From Pseudoxanthomonas sp. GM95 (GTDB taxonomy: Bacteria; Pseudomonadota; Gammaproteobacteria; Xanthomonadales; Xanthomonadaceae), in the NCBI RefSeq assembly GCF_900109775.1, contig NZ_FOAX01000001.1, forward strand, positions 558,001 to 622,000: DNA of 64,000 nucleotides, read 5' to 3'. Shown here piece after piece: positions 46,242 through 54,924 of this stretch. A program made the translations under genes and the position numbers. Each line of letters starts with the position of its first letter. The stretch's first letter is position 1. The notes below the pieces were generated by a model. It was not told the origin of the DNA. It was given only the letters and a program-made list of their open reading frames with translations, and did no database searches.

Positions 46242-47480
46242 ATGTTGATCGAGGAACGCGAATTGCGGGTCGCTGAATTGCGGCCGGGCATGTACGTCAC
46301 CCGGCTGGACCGCGATTGGGTGGGCACGCCCTATCTGCTGCAGGGGTTCCTGGTGCAGACGCAGGACGACATCCAGCAGCTGGCCCAGTACTGCACCACG
46401 GTGGTGGTGGACGTGGCCAAGAGCGAAAGCTTCGTCCGCAGCACCCTGCACAAGCCTTCCGCGCCGCCGCGCGCGGCCACGTACGCGGTGCCCAAGCTGT
46501 CGGCGATCGGCGCCAACCCGCGCCCGGTGCTGGCCCGGATTGAGGACGAGGTGCCGCGCGCCAGTGCCGCGCTGGAAAACGCCCACCGCGCCGCTCACGA
46601 GATCGTGTCGGCCCTGCGCGGCGGCGGTCGCCTGGACGAGGAATCGGTTGAGGAAGCCGTCACGCCGGTGGTGGACAGCATCGTGCGTAATCCCGATGCG
46701 TTCTTCTGGCTGGAAACCCTGCGCCAGCACGACAGCTATACCTACAGCCACGCAGTGAATTGCTGCGGGTTCATGGCGACGTTCGGCCGCCACCTCGGTT
46801 TCCCGGATGAAGCCCTGCGCGACCTGGCCACCGCCGGCCTGTTGCTGGACATCGGCAAGACCGCGATCCCCGAGCCGCTGCTGGAAAGCGGCGCGGCGCT
46901 GGATGCCGAGCAGCTCGCCCTGGTGCGCAGCCACCTGCGCCACAGCGTGCGGCTCTACGACGAATCCGGCGCGGCCAATCCCCAGGTCCGCGACATGATC
47001 CAGACCCATCATGAGCGCGAAGATGGCTCGGGTTATCCGGCGCATCTGGTCGGCGACGAAATCCCGCTGTTCGGACGCATCGCGGCCATCGTCGACTCCT
47101 ACGATGCGATCACCAGTGCGCGCCCATACCGTGAGCCGCTGTCGCGCTACGAGGCGCTGCAGGTGCTCTACAAGCAGCGCGGCACGCTGTACCAGGCCGA
47201 TCTGGTCGAGCAGTTCGTGCAATGCCTGGGGGCGTATCCGACCGGCACGCTGGTGGAACTGTCCAGCGGCGAGGTTGCCATCGTGCTGGCGCAGAACCCG
47301 ATCCGCCGGCTGTTCCCGCGGGTCATGCTGCTGACCGGCGCGGACAAGCAGTTGCGCGCCAGCTTCGAAGCACTGGACCTGCGCGATACCTGGGGCACGC
47401 ACGACAGCCGCCAGATCAGCATCCGCAAGGGGCTCAAGCCGGGTACCTACGGTCTGGACCCCAAGGAGCTCTACCTCTAG
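46242..47480 (+). CDS. DUF3391 / HD-GYP domain protein with altered HD pair
   Basis: A 412-residue protein. The N-terminal ~120 residues match DUF3391 (ELRVAELRPGMYVTRLDRDW). The HD-GYP domain (about 145-330) keeps His170 (SYTYSHAVN), the THHEREDGSGYP motif (255-266) and DSYDAITSARPYR. But the usual HD dyad reads L202-D203 (AGLLLDIGKTAIP), so a metal-ligand histidine is replaced by leucine. Cyclic di-GMP hydrolysis may therefore be impaired or use fewer metals. MLIEERELRV at 46242 is the start. An EAL protein follows after 56 bases. Confidence 0.85.
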   Translation: MLIEERELRVAELRPGMYVTRLDRDWVGTPYLLQGFLVQTQDDIQQLAQYCTTVVVDVAKSESFVRSTLHKPSAPPRAATYAVPKLSAIGANPRPVLARIEDEVPRASAALENAHRAAHEIVSALRGGGRLDEESVEEAVTPVVDSIVRNPDAFFWLETLRQHDSYTYSHAVNCCGFMATFGRHLGFPDEALRDLATAGLLLDIGKTAIPEPLLESGAALDAEQLALVRSHLRHSVRLYDESGAANPQVRDMIQTHHEREDGSGYPAHLVGDEIPLFGRIAAIVDSYDAITSARPYREPLSRYEALQVLYKQRGTLYQADLVEQFVQCLGAYPTGTLVELSSGEVAIVLAQNPIRRLFPRVMLLTGADKQLRASFEALDLRDTWGTHDSRQISIRKGLKPGTYGLDPKELYL

Positions 47481-47536
47481 CGCGCTGGCGCCACGCCGCC
47501 GCGCGTGGCACGGTCGCACCCAGGAGGAGGCAGGCC

Positions 47537-48760
47537 ATGCTCAATCGGGACGTCGTATTTGAAGCCATCGCGCGCTTGATGCCGCCAGCGCAGCCGCAGG
47601 GTGCGCTGCTGGTGGTGCGCATGCAGCGCATGCGCGAGTTCGAGGCGGTCTTTGGCTACCAGGCCAGTGATGCCCTGGTCAGCGCCTTCGACGAGCGCCT
47701 GCATGGCTGCCTGCGCGGCGTGGACGAAGCGGTGCGCATCGGCGAGTGCGACTACGCGGTGGTCCTGCCCGGGTTGCGCGATGCCAACCACGCGACGCTG
47801 GCCGCGGCCAAGGTGTCGCGCGCGTTCCAGTCGCCGCTGGATGCTGGCGGCAGGCCCTCGCGGGTGGTGGTTTCGGTCGGGGTGGCCATGTCCGGCGCGG
47901 AGGTCAGCCCCGAGGCGCTGTGCCTGAATGCCGACGCTGCCTGCGCGCAGGCCCAGCGCCAGCCCGAGCGCCACGCCGTCTTCAATGGCCAGGCGCAGGT
48001 CAGCATCGGTTACGAGGATCTGCACCACGCGATCACCAGCAATCGCCTGCAGGTCTACCTGCAGCCGTTGTTCGCCCTGGAAAGCGGCACGTTATGCGGC
48101 TACGAATCGCTCGCGCGCTGGCACGATCCGCGCCTGGGCTTCGTGCGGCCGGATCTGTTCGTCACCGCGGCCGAGCAGACCGGCCTGATCGATGGCCTGA
48201 CCCGCTGGAGCATCAATGCGACGCTGCGTCACTGCGCGCCGGTGTTCAAGGCGCATCCGCACCTGCACTGCGGCATCAACATCTCGCCGATCGCGCTGAC
48301 GGCGGCCGGGTTCGTCGACCAGATGAGTGCGGCGCTACGGATCTGGGACGTGCGCCCCGAGCAGGTGATGCTGGAAGTGACTGAGACGGCCTTCGTCGAC
48401 AACCCGCAGCTGATCGGCCAAGCGCTGACGCGCCTGCGCGAGATGGGCATGAAGATCGCCGTGGACGACTTTGGTACCGGCTATTCGTCGCTGTCGTACT
48501 TCCGCCACTTCCACGTGGATGAGCTGAAGATCGACATCAGCTTCGTGCGCGACATGATGCACAGCCCGCGCGTGTGCAGGCTGGTCGAATCGATCATCAA
48601 CATGGCCCACAGCCTGGAGGCGGTGACCGTCGCCGAAGGCATCGAGGACTCTGCCGTGTGGAACAAGCTGCGCGAGCTGGGCTGCGACATCGGCCAGGGC
48701 TATTACCCCGGCCGGCCAGCGCCTGCAGACGAGGCGCTGGCCCAGTTCAGCGCCACCTGA
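47537..48760 (+). CDS. EAL-domain cyclic di-GMP phosphodiesterase with degenerate GGDEF
   Basis: A 407-residue protein. The N-terminal domain (about 20-150) is a GGDEF relic: the active site reads GECDYAVVL (69-77), so it is not a cyclase. The EAL domain (about 160-400) keeps the catalytic set: GYESLARW (Glu190, EAL as ESL), NIS (Asn248), EVTE (280-283), DDFGTGYSS (310-318), Lys331, Glu367 and Gln387. It should hydrolyse cyclic di-GMP to pGpG. An excellent ribosome site (AGGAGG) lies before the ATG. It is next to the HD-GYP gene, so the pair probably acts together in signal removal. Confidence 0.93.
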   Translation: MLNRDVVFEAIARLMPPAQPQGALLVVRMQRMREFEAVFGYQASDALVSAFDERLHGCLRGVDEAVRIGECDYAVVLPGLRDANHATLAAAKVSRAFQSPLDAGGRPSRVVVSVGVAMSGAEVSPEALCLNADAACAQAQRQPERHAVFNGQAQVSIGYEDLHHAITSNRLQVYLQPLFALESGTLCGYESLARWHDPRLGFVRPDLFVTAAEQTGLIDGLTRWSINATLRHCAPVFKAHPHLHCGINISPIALTAAGFVDQMSAALRIWDVRPEQVMLEVTETAFVDNPQLIGQALTRLREMGMKIAVDDFGTGYSSLSYFRHFHVDELKIDISFVRDMMHSPRVCRLVESIINMAHSLEAVTVAEGIEDSAVWNKLRELGCDIGQGYYPGRPAPADEALAQFSAT

Positions 48761-48779
48761 GGCGGCGCCTGCCAGCCGA

Positions 48780-50591
48780 TCACTCGATCGGCTGGTCCAG
48801 CATCAGCTCACGCGCGAAGCGCACCGGCGGCGCGCCGTAGGACAGCAGCTGGTCGTGGTAAGCCTTGAGGTTGAACGTGTCGCCCAGCTTGGCTTCCACC
48901 GCCTTGCGCGTATCCAGCTGTTCCTGCATGCCGACGAAGTAGGTCGGCAGCTGCGCGCTGGTGAGCTGCACGCGCACCCACTTGCCTTCGGCCTCGCGCT
49001 CCTGCTGGAAGGCGTCGTGGACCATCAGGTGCATGGCCTGTTCGTGGCTCCAGCCATCCACGTGCACGCCCTGGTCCAGGATCGCGTTGGAGATGGTGCG
49101 CAGGTAGAACTTGAGCTGGGTGAGCTTGTACAGCGGATCGTCGGCCTGGTAGCCCTGCTCGCTCATCATGTGCTCGGTGTAGACCGCCCAGCCCTCGGCA
49201 AACATGCCCGAGCGCAGCACCGCGCGCAGCGTGGAGGGGAACTTGGCCGAGTGCCAGCCTTCCAGGTAATGGCCGGGCGTGCCCTCGTGGATGGAGAGCA
49301 GCTTGATCATGCGGTTGTTGTACTCGCGCAGGAATGAATCGACCTGCTTGGCGTTCCAGTCGTCCGGGATCGGCGACACGGCGTAGAAGGTGTCCAGGCC
49401 CTTGTCCAGCGGACCGGGCGAATCGCAATACGCCACCGCCACGCCGCGCTGGAACTCGGGCATCAGGATGATCTTGACCTGCGAGTCGGGCAGGGTGACC
49501 AGGTCCTTCTGGCGCACGAACTCGGTCGATTCGGCCAGCGCGGCCTTGGCCGTGTCCACGACCTTGTCGCGCGCCGGCTTGTCGGCGTAGGTCAGCTCCA
49601 GCGCTGCTTCGATGCCGGCCTGCTGCTGGTCGTCGCTCGGCGTTTCCGGCAGGGCGGGCGCACCCGGTTTGTCCTTCAGCACCGTGCGGGCGATGCCGTA
49701 CATCTCGGCGCGCACGCGCTTGATTTCGGTCTCGGCGCGCTGGCGGATCTCCTGGCGCGACAGGGCCGAGACCAGCGAGAACTTCAGCTTCTGGTCGTAC
49801 ATCTCCGCGCCGATGCGGAAGTCGCCCTTGGCGCCCGGCACCAGCGTGCCGTCGATCCAGGCCTGCTGCTGTTCGATCGCCTGCTTGAGCGCGTCGGTGG
49901 CCGCGGCCAGGCGCTGCTGGTCGGCCTCGGACAGCTCCTTGGCGTGCGGAGTGATGAACTGTTCGACGATGCCGAGCAGACCCTTGTTCTGCTTGGACAC
50001 GGTCTGCGCGTGGATCAGCGGCACTCGGGCCACGTCCAGGTTGGCGCGTTCCTGCGCGTACAGCGCCGGGATCTTCTCCATGCGTGCGATCGCCGACTGC
50101 AGGCGTGCGGGCAGCGGCGCGAATTCGCGCACCATCAGGCCGTACAGCGCGCCGCCGGCCAGGTCGTTATAGAGCTGCGGATCCCAGGCCCAGGACTGCA
50201 GGGTCTGCTCGTTCCAGATGCCGCTCTGCAGCTGGTTGCGCAGGATTGCCGCGTCCACCTGGTTCTCGCGCGACAGCTGCTTGGGGTCGAGGGTGTCCAG
50301 TTCGGCCAGCAGGTTCTGGTTGAACTTGAGCGCCTGCTCGCGGCCAGCCGCCGACAGGTCGTCCAGCTGGGTGTCGTACTGGTGGTCACCGACCTGGGTG
50401 GCCCACACCGGCGAGAGCTGCATCCAGCCATCCACCGCGCGCTTGGACAGGTCGGCGAACTTCACGTCGGCCTTGGCGGTGCCAGTCATGGTCGGCGCGG
50501 CCGCATCCTTGCCGGCGTCGGTGGGCGCCTGCGCAGGTTGGCAGGCGGCCAGGGAGGCGAGCAGGGCAGCGGCAAGCAGGCTGTGGCGCAT
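48780..50591 (-). CDS. DUF885 lipoprotein (putative metallopeptidase)
   Basis: A 603-residue protein with lipoprotein signal MRHSLLAAALLASLAAC (Cys17). It is alpha-helical, and the zinc-binding HEXXH-like motif appears as LLSIHEGTPGHYLEGWHS (HEGTPGH), typical of DUF885 proteins related to peptidase family M32/M3. SRQEIRQRAETEIKRVR and EGWAVYTEHMMSEQGY also match. Substrates are probably peptides or peptidoglycan-related, but this is family inference. A hairpin at 48772-48795 spans its stop codon and the end of the convergent EAL gene. Confidence 0.85.
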   Translation of the reverse strand: MRHSLLAAALLASLAACQPAQAPTDAGKDAAAPTMTGTAKADVKFADLSKRAVDGWMQLSPVWATQVGDHQYDTQLDDLSAAGREQALKFNQNLLAELDTLDPKQLSRENQVDAAILRNQLQSGIWNEQTLQSWAWDPQLYNDLAGGALYGLMVREFAPLPARLQSAIARMEKIPALYAQERANLDVARVPLIHAQTVSKQNKGLLGIVEQFITPHAKELSEADQQRLAAATDALKQAIEQQQAWIDGTLVPGAKGDFRIGAEMYDQKLKFSLVSALSRQEIRQRAETEIKRVRAEMYGIARTVLKDKPGAPALPETPSDDQQQAGIEAALELTYADKPARDKVVDTAKAALAESTEFVRQKDLVTLPDSQVKIILMPEFQRGVAVAYCDSPGPLDKGLDTFYAVSPIPDDWNAKQVDSFLREYNNRMIKLLSIHEGTPGHYLEGWHSAKFPSTLRAVLRSGMFAEGWAVYTEHMMSEQGYQADDPLYKLTQLKFYLRTISNAILDQGVHVDGWSHEQAMHLMVHDAFQQEREAEGKWVRVQLTSAQLPTYFVGMQEQLDTRKAVEAKLGDTFNLKAYHDQLLSYGAPPVRFARELMLDQPIE

Positions 50592-50699
50592 GGAGACATC
50601 CGGACAGTGGAAAGGCGCCGAGCATAGGCCATCCCGTCACATCGCCGAATGTGCCGTTGGCCTAGCCTCGCCGCTGTCCAAATCGTCAGGAACAACGCC

Positions 50700-51047
50700 A
50701 TGACCCAATCCGCCAGCTGCCACTGCGGCGCCATCGCCTTCACCTTCGAAGGCGAGATCGACCAGGCCATCGACTGCAATTGCTCGCTGTGCCGCCGCCG
50801 CGGCACCCTGCTGTGGTTCGCGCCGAAATCGGCCGTGACCTTGCATTTCAACCCGCTGGCGCTGCAGACCTACACCTTCCACACCCACAAGCTGCAACAC
50901 CACTTCTGCGGCACCTGCGGCGTGGCGCCCTACAGCGAAGGCATCGCGCCCGACGGCAGCGCGATGGTCGCCATCAACCTGCGCTGCGTGCCGTCGCTGG
51001 ACCTGGCGACGCTCACGGTGGTGCCGTACGACGGCGCGTCGAAGTAG
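50700..51047 (+). CDS. GFA-family (glutathione-dependent formaldehyde-activating) zinc protein
   Basis: A 115-residue CENP-V/GFA-type protein with the full cysteine set: CHCG (residues 7-10), CNCSLC (about 26-31) and the final FCGTCG. These bind structural and catalytic zinc in Gfa. Enzymatic formaldehyde-glutathione activation is established only for some members. AGGAAC lies about nine bases before the ATG. It starts about 110 bases from the divergent DUF885 gene, in a single-gene unit. Confidence 0.9.
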   Translation: MTQSASCHCGAIAFTFEGEIDQAIDCNCSLCRRRGTLLWFAPKSAVTLHFNPLALQTYTFHTHKLQHHFCGTCGVAPYSEGIAPDGSAMVAINLRCVPSLDLATLTVVPYDGASK

Positions 51048-51068
51048 TGCTTCGCAGCGCTGGCGCGC

Positions 51069-52478
51069 TCAGACCATCCGCAGCCTCGCGTCGCCCGTGA
51101 AGGCATGTTGCGTGCGCGCGGCGTTCACCGCAGCACGCAGCATCGTCGGCGCGACATAGCGACGATGCATCGCATCGATGGTCCGCAGGTAGAGGTGGCC
51201 AAACAGGTTCAGGCACTGCACCTGGGTGCCGAAGATCACCTCGACTTGGGTCCGGTCGACGATGCGCACGCCCACGCAGGAGCGAAAGCGCAGGTGCCGA
51301 TCATCTGCGCCCAGCAGCACGGCGACGTCCTGATGGCCCGGCAGGCTCGCCTGCGCGAACACCGGATAACGCCCCGCGAAACGCGCCGGTGCCTCCTGCG
51401 ACAACAGCGACGAAACCGGGCAGCCCAAAGGTGAGCGGCGCAAGCGCAGCGGGCGCACCAGCACATTGCGTAGCCACATCAGCGCGCTGACGCCAGGCGC
51501 GGGTTGCGTCACGAACGCGTCCAGCAGGCTGGCGAGCACGGTTGGCGCACCCTGGCGCGCTAGGACTGGATCTTCCAGGCGCACGCGATAGAGATCGCGG
51601 TGATCCACGGCCGGTAATGCGCCGGCCAACAGGGCAGGCGCGTGGACCGGATCCAGCATCTCGACCTGCAGATGCTCCAGCCGTTGGCCAACAAAGCCCG
51701 GCATGGCGATCATGGTCACCAGGCGTGCGCGCAGGCGGCCCAGCATATGCCGCACACCATCGCACAGCTTGCGCGCCCAGGTGCCCGCGGCCGCGCCCAG
51801 CGACAGCGCGACGGTCTCGATCTGGGCGCCACGCGCGGCGTGCGCTTCGAGTGCAGTCCGCACGGGTTCGGGCAGCAGTTCGGTCAGGCTGGCGATCGTG
51901 GCCTGACCTTCGGTGACCTGCTGATGCAGCGCGGGCGTCAGCGCACCGCCGAGTTCATTGCTATGGCAGGACAGCGCGAACAGCGCGGGGTGCGCATCGC
52001 CTTTTAGCGGCAGGAACTGGTGCCACATGCCACCGCCGAAGCGCACGGTGAACATGGCGTCAGGTGGAATCTCGACCTGGCGCAGGCCGCGGATGAAGCT
52101 GGCGGGATCGGCCTCCAGCGCCGCGTCGGCCACGTCGCAGAAGCGCAGCAGCGCGCCGCCGCTGCCGGCGATGGCAGTAAAGATGCGATGCCCCGCGTGT
52201 CGGTGAAAAGGATGCCCGCCCGGACCCACGGTGAAAGAGAACAGCGAGGTCACTTCGCCTGCTGCCACATCCGGGCTGGCCAGCCGCGCGGAAGGTTCCT
52301 CCAGATCGGCGTTGAAGGTGAGGTGCTGGCGCTGCCGCGCACTGGCGTCGGCATGGAAGCGGTCGCCGGCGCCGTGACCCAGCTGGGCCACAAGCGTGAC
52401 TTCAACGGGAAGGCCGCCAGGGCGCGACGAAGGCAAGCGGATCTCGGGAAAACCTTGGGTCTGCGTCGTGCGTGGCAT
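51069..52478 (-). CDS. Cupin domain fused to DUF2867-like domain
   Basis: A 469-residue protein with two parts. The N-terminal ~200 residues are cupin-like, with the metal ligands HPFHRHAGHRIF and the later MWHQFLPLKGDAH. The C-terminal ~190 residues resemble DUF2867 (RLEHLQVEMLDPVHAPALLA at the start, ILLG-like core VAVLLGADDRHLRFRSCVGV and VQCLNLFGHLYLRTIDAMHRR). Neither function is known; cupins often bind metal and act on small molecules. The gene lies 22 bases after the arsR-type gene on the same strand, so it is likely the regulator's target. I know of no described protein with exactly this pairing. Confidence 0.7.
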   Translation of the reverse strand: MPRTTQTQGFPEIRLPSSRPGGLPVEVTLVAQLGHGAGDRFHADASARQRQHLTFNADLEEPSARLASPDVAAGEVTSLFSFTVGPGGHPFHRHAGHRIFTAIAGSGGALLRFCDVADAALEADPASFIRGLRQVEIPPDAMFTVRFGGGMWHQFLPLKGDAHPALFALSCHSNELGGALTPALHQQVTEGQATIASLTELLPEPVRTALEAHAARGAQIETVALSLGAAAGTWARKLCDGVRHMLGRLRARLVTMIAMPGFVGQRLEHLQVEMLDPVHAPALLAGALPAVDHRDLYRVRLEDPVLARQGAPTVLASLLDAFVTQPAPGVSALMWLRNVLVRPLRLRRSPLGCPVSSLLSQEAPARFAGRYPVFAQASLPGHQDVAVLLGADDRHLRFRSCVGVRIVDRTQVEVIFGTQVQCLNLFGHLYLRTIDAMHRRYVAPTMLRAAVNAARTQHAFTGDARLRMV

Positions 52479-52500
52479 ATCTGCGGTTCCTTGTGGCAGA

Positions 52501-52815
52501 TCAGGTGGACGGTTTGGCCAACTTCCGTGATTCGCGGCGCAGCGGGCCGGCGGTGGGGCAGAGCTCGAAGGCGAAGCCGGTCAGCGTGTTGACCAGGTTG
52601 TCCGGGTTGAGCCGGTAGACGACAAACTGGCCGCGGCGTTCGCTGGAGACCAGGCCGGCAGACTGCAGCAGCGCCAGGTGCCGCGAGATCGCCGGTGCGC
52701 TCATAGAAAAGCGTTGGGCGATCTCGCCGGCGGAGAGTTCCTGGGCGGACAGATACGCGAGGATTTCCCGTCGCGGACGTGAGGCCAGTGCTTCGAAGAT
52801 CTTGTCGGTCGCCAT
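52501..52815 (-). CDS. ArsR family transcriptional regulator (SdpR-like)
   Basis: A 104-residue winged-helix protein: KIFEALASRPRREILAYLSA opens it, followed by the recognition helix region SMSAPAISRHLALLQSAGLV and the wing SSERRGQFVVYRLNPDNL. It lacks the CxC metal sites of ArsR/SmtB, so the signal is probably not a metal; SdpR-like members are typical. The start is at 52815. It precedes the cupin/DUF2867 gene by 22 bases, with an AT-rich palindrome just upstream of its start. The pair is likely an autorepressed unit. Confidence 0.9.
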   Translation of the reverse strand: MATDKIFEALASRPRREILAYLSAQELSAGEIAQRFSMSAPAISRHLALLQSAGLVSSERRGQFVVYRLNPDNLVNTLTGFAFELCPTAGPLRRESRKLAKPST

Positions 52816-52823
52816 GTATCCAA

Positions 52824-52847
52824 TTAAGCAATTAACTAATTCGTTAA
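52824..52847 (-). promoter_or_regulatory. Candidate ArsR operator
   Basis: TTAAGCAATT (52824-52833) and AATTCGTTAA (52838-52847) form an imperfect palindrome (8 of 10 bases) around AACT, nine bases from the arsR start. The AT-rich content contrasts with the surrounding GC-rich DNA and is typical of ArsR-type autoregulatory sites. Confidence 0.6.
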
Positions 52848-52894
52848 GTCAAGGCCAGCCCGAAGGCGCTGCAGTCCGGGCGCGCTGCGTGGGT

Positions 52895-53830
52895 TCAGGC
52901 CGGCGCGCGGCCGAGCAGTTCATCGGGCAGGGTCGGCATCGGCGTGCGTTCGTCCTTGGCCTGGTCCTTGAGCCAGTCCAGGAACAGCTTGCCGGCCGGC
53001 GACAGGGTGCGATGGGTGGCGTGCACGGCGTAGTAGGCGAAGCGCGCGCGGATCGCGGGGCCGGGCAGGCGGACCAGTTCGTAGCGCTGCAGGTAGGGCG
53101 TGGCGATGTGCTTGCGCGCCAGTGCGGCGCCCAGGCCGTAAACGGCGGCGCGCATGACGTCGGTGCTGTCGCTGAAGACGTGCGCGGTCGGCAGCTGCGC
53201 GCCATGCACGCCGGCATCGCGGAACCATTCGCGCCAGCCCTGCGGGCCGAGGTCGGCGAGCATTGGCAAGGTGGTGATCTGCGCCGGCGTGGTCACCGCG
53301 CGCACGCCGGCCAGCGCGGGCGAGGCGACGGGAAACAGCTCGTCGTCCATCAGGTGGTGCGAGGTCACGCCGGGCCAGTGGCCGGTGCCGTAGCGGATGC
53401 CCAGGTCCGGGCCGTTGTCGTCGAAGCGCGCCAGCGCCGGGCTGGAGTCGAACTCCACCCGCACCTGCGGATGCGCAGCACAGAAACGCGGCAGCCGCGG
53501 CAGCAGCCAGCAATAGGCCAGCGAATGCAGCGTGGTCACTTTCAGCGGCACCACATCGGCCTGCGGATGTAATGCGCCAGCAACGGCCGCGACATCGGCC
53601 AGCGCCGCGGTGGCGGCATCGGCCAGCTGGCGGCCTTCGGGCGTGAGCTTGACCCCGCGCGCATGGCGCTGGAACAGGCTCACGCCGAGCAGGCCTTCGA
53701 GCTTGCGCACGTGGTGGCTGACGGCGCTGGCGGTGAGATGCAGCTCCTCGGCGGCGTGGGCCAGGTTCTGGTGGCGCGCGGCAGCGGCGAACACGCCAAG
53801 TGAAGGCAGCAGGGTCGGGCGCAGTTGCAT
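52895..53830 (-). CDS. LysR family transcriptional regulator (GcvA-like)
   Basis: A 311-residue regulator with an N-terminal helix-turn-helix (PSLGVFAAAARHQNLAHAAEEL, TASAVSHHVRKLEGLLGVSL) and effector domain from about residue 88 (PLKVTTLHSLAYCWLLPRL). The opening LLPSLGVF..AARHQNLAHAAEEL and DLGIRYGTG are typical of the GcvA-like subgroup. I take MQLRPTLLPSL, dropping four upstream residues. It diverges from the EamA gene over a 170-base gap, so it probably regulates that transporter. The inducer is unknown. Confidence 0.9.
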   Translation of the reverse strand: MQLRPTLLPSLGVFAAAARHQNLAHAAEELHLTASAVSHHVRKLEGLLGVSLFQRHARGVKLTPEGRQLADAATAALADVAAVAGALHPQADVVPLKVTTLHSLAYCWLLPRLPRFCAAHPQVRVEFDSSPALARFDDNGPDLGIRYGTGHWPGVTSHHLMDDELFPVASPALAGVRAVTTPAQITTLPMLADLGPQGWREWFRDAGVHGAQLPTAHVFSDSTDVMRAAVYGLGAALARKHIATPYLQRYELVRLPGPAIRARFAYYAVHATHRTLSPAGKLFLDWLKDQAKDERTPMPTLPDELLGRAPA

Positions 53831-53999
53831 GGCAAGGCACAAGCCAGATTTGTGGCAGGGGTCGATACTATGCGCTTGTGCAGGGCAGCATGCAGGCCGA
53901 CGCTATGCCTACCGCCCCTGCACCTGCCGCCCCCGCGTCTTCGCGTCGGGGCGTGAGCCGGCGATCTGGTTTGTGGCGGGTCAGTCCGAGGAATTCCCC

Positions 54000-54899
54000 A
54001 TGCAGACTTCGCCTTCCGTTCCCTGCGCCCCGCTGGTGGCCACGCGCGACTGGCGCACGCCGGTCGAACTGACCGTGCTGGGCGCCATCTGGGGTTGCTC
54101 GTTCCTGTTCATGCGGATCGCCGCGGGCGAGTTCGGCGCGGCCGCGCTGGTCGAGGTGCGCCTGGCCTTGGGCGCGCTGGTGCTGGCGCCGTTTCTTTGG
54201 AAAGCACGCGCGCAGTTCCCGGCGCGGCGCTGGCCGCTGTTGGCCTTGATCGGGCTGATCAACTCTGCCGTGCCTTTCCTGTTGTTCGCCTGGGCGGCGC
54301 AGCGCGCACCGGCTGCGATCGGCGCGATCTGCAACGCGATGACGGTGCTGTTCGCCGCGTTGATCGCGTTCCTCTTTTTTGGCGAAAAGATCGGCACGCG
54401 CCGCGCGCTGGCGCTGCTGACCGGCTTCATCGGTGTGGTCGTCCTGGCCACAGGCAAGGCCGGCGGCGCGAGTGTCGGTGGTGCGGTACTGGCCGGCGCC
54501 TCGGCCGCGCTGCTCTACGGCGTCGGCGTGAACCTGGTGCGCAAGCACATGCAGGGCCTGCCGCCGGCCGCCTCGGCCGCGGCCACGCTGGGCAGCGCGG
54601 CGCTGCTGCTGGCGCCGTGGGCGGCCACCCACTGGCCGACGCATGCAGTGTCGGCCGCGGCCTGGGCCAGCGTGACGGCGCTGGGCGTGGTCTGCACCGG
54701 CCTGGCCTTCCTGTTGTATTACCGGCTGATCCAGCGTGTCGGCGCGGCCACCGCCTCGACGGTGACTTACCTGGTGCCGCTGTTCGGCGCGGTGTTCGCC
54801 TGGCTGCTGCTGGGCGAAGCGGTGACCGGTGCGATGCTGGTCGCCGGCGCGCTGATCCTGGGCAGCGTCGCGGTCAGCCAGCGCGCCGCGAAGCGTTGA
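54000..54899 (+). CDS. EamA-family (DMT) transporter
   Basis: A 299-residue inner-membrane protein with ten hydrophobic segments in two repeats: LTVLGAIWGCSFLFMRIAAG starts the first, and the second holds LLYYRLIQRVGAATASTVTY and ends near FAWLLLGEAVTGAMLVAGA. The LLYYRLI...ASTVTYL pattern is typical of EamA drug/metabolite transporters. GAGGAA lies six bases before the ATG at 54000. It diverges from the lysR-type gene, which likely controls it; amino acid or metabolite export is inferred. Confidence 0.87.
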   Translation: MQTSPSVPCAPLVATRDWRTPVELTVLGAIWGCSFLFMRIAAGEFGAAALVEVRLALGALVLAPFLWKARAQFPARRWPLLALIGLINSAVPFLLFAWAAQRAPAAIGAICNAMTVLFAALIAFLFFGEKIGTRRALALLTGFIGVVVLATGKAGGASVGGAVLAGASAALLYGVGVNLVRKHMQGLPPAASAAATLGSAALLLAPWAATHWPTHAVSAAAWASVTALGVVCTGLAFLLYYRLIQRVGAATASTVTYLVPLFGAVFAWLLLGEAVTGAMLVAGALILGSVAVSQRAAKR

Positions 54900-54924
54900 T
54901 CAACGCGGGCTGATCCGGGCGCGC

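Noticed and set aside
48772-48795. Perfect 10-bp hairpin at the end of the EAL and DUF885 genes as a bidirectional terminator
   Set aside because: No T-run on either side, and it overlaps the DUF885 stop codon, so terminator function is not supported.
53843-53960. TTTGTGGC repeats between lysR and EamA genes as LysR operators
   Set aside because: The two copies are about 110 bases apart and the T-N11-A pattern is too loose to support a call.
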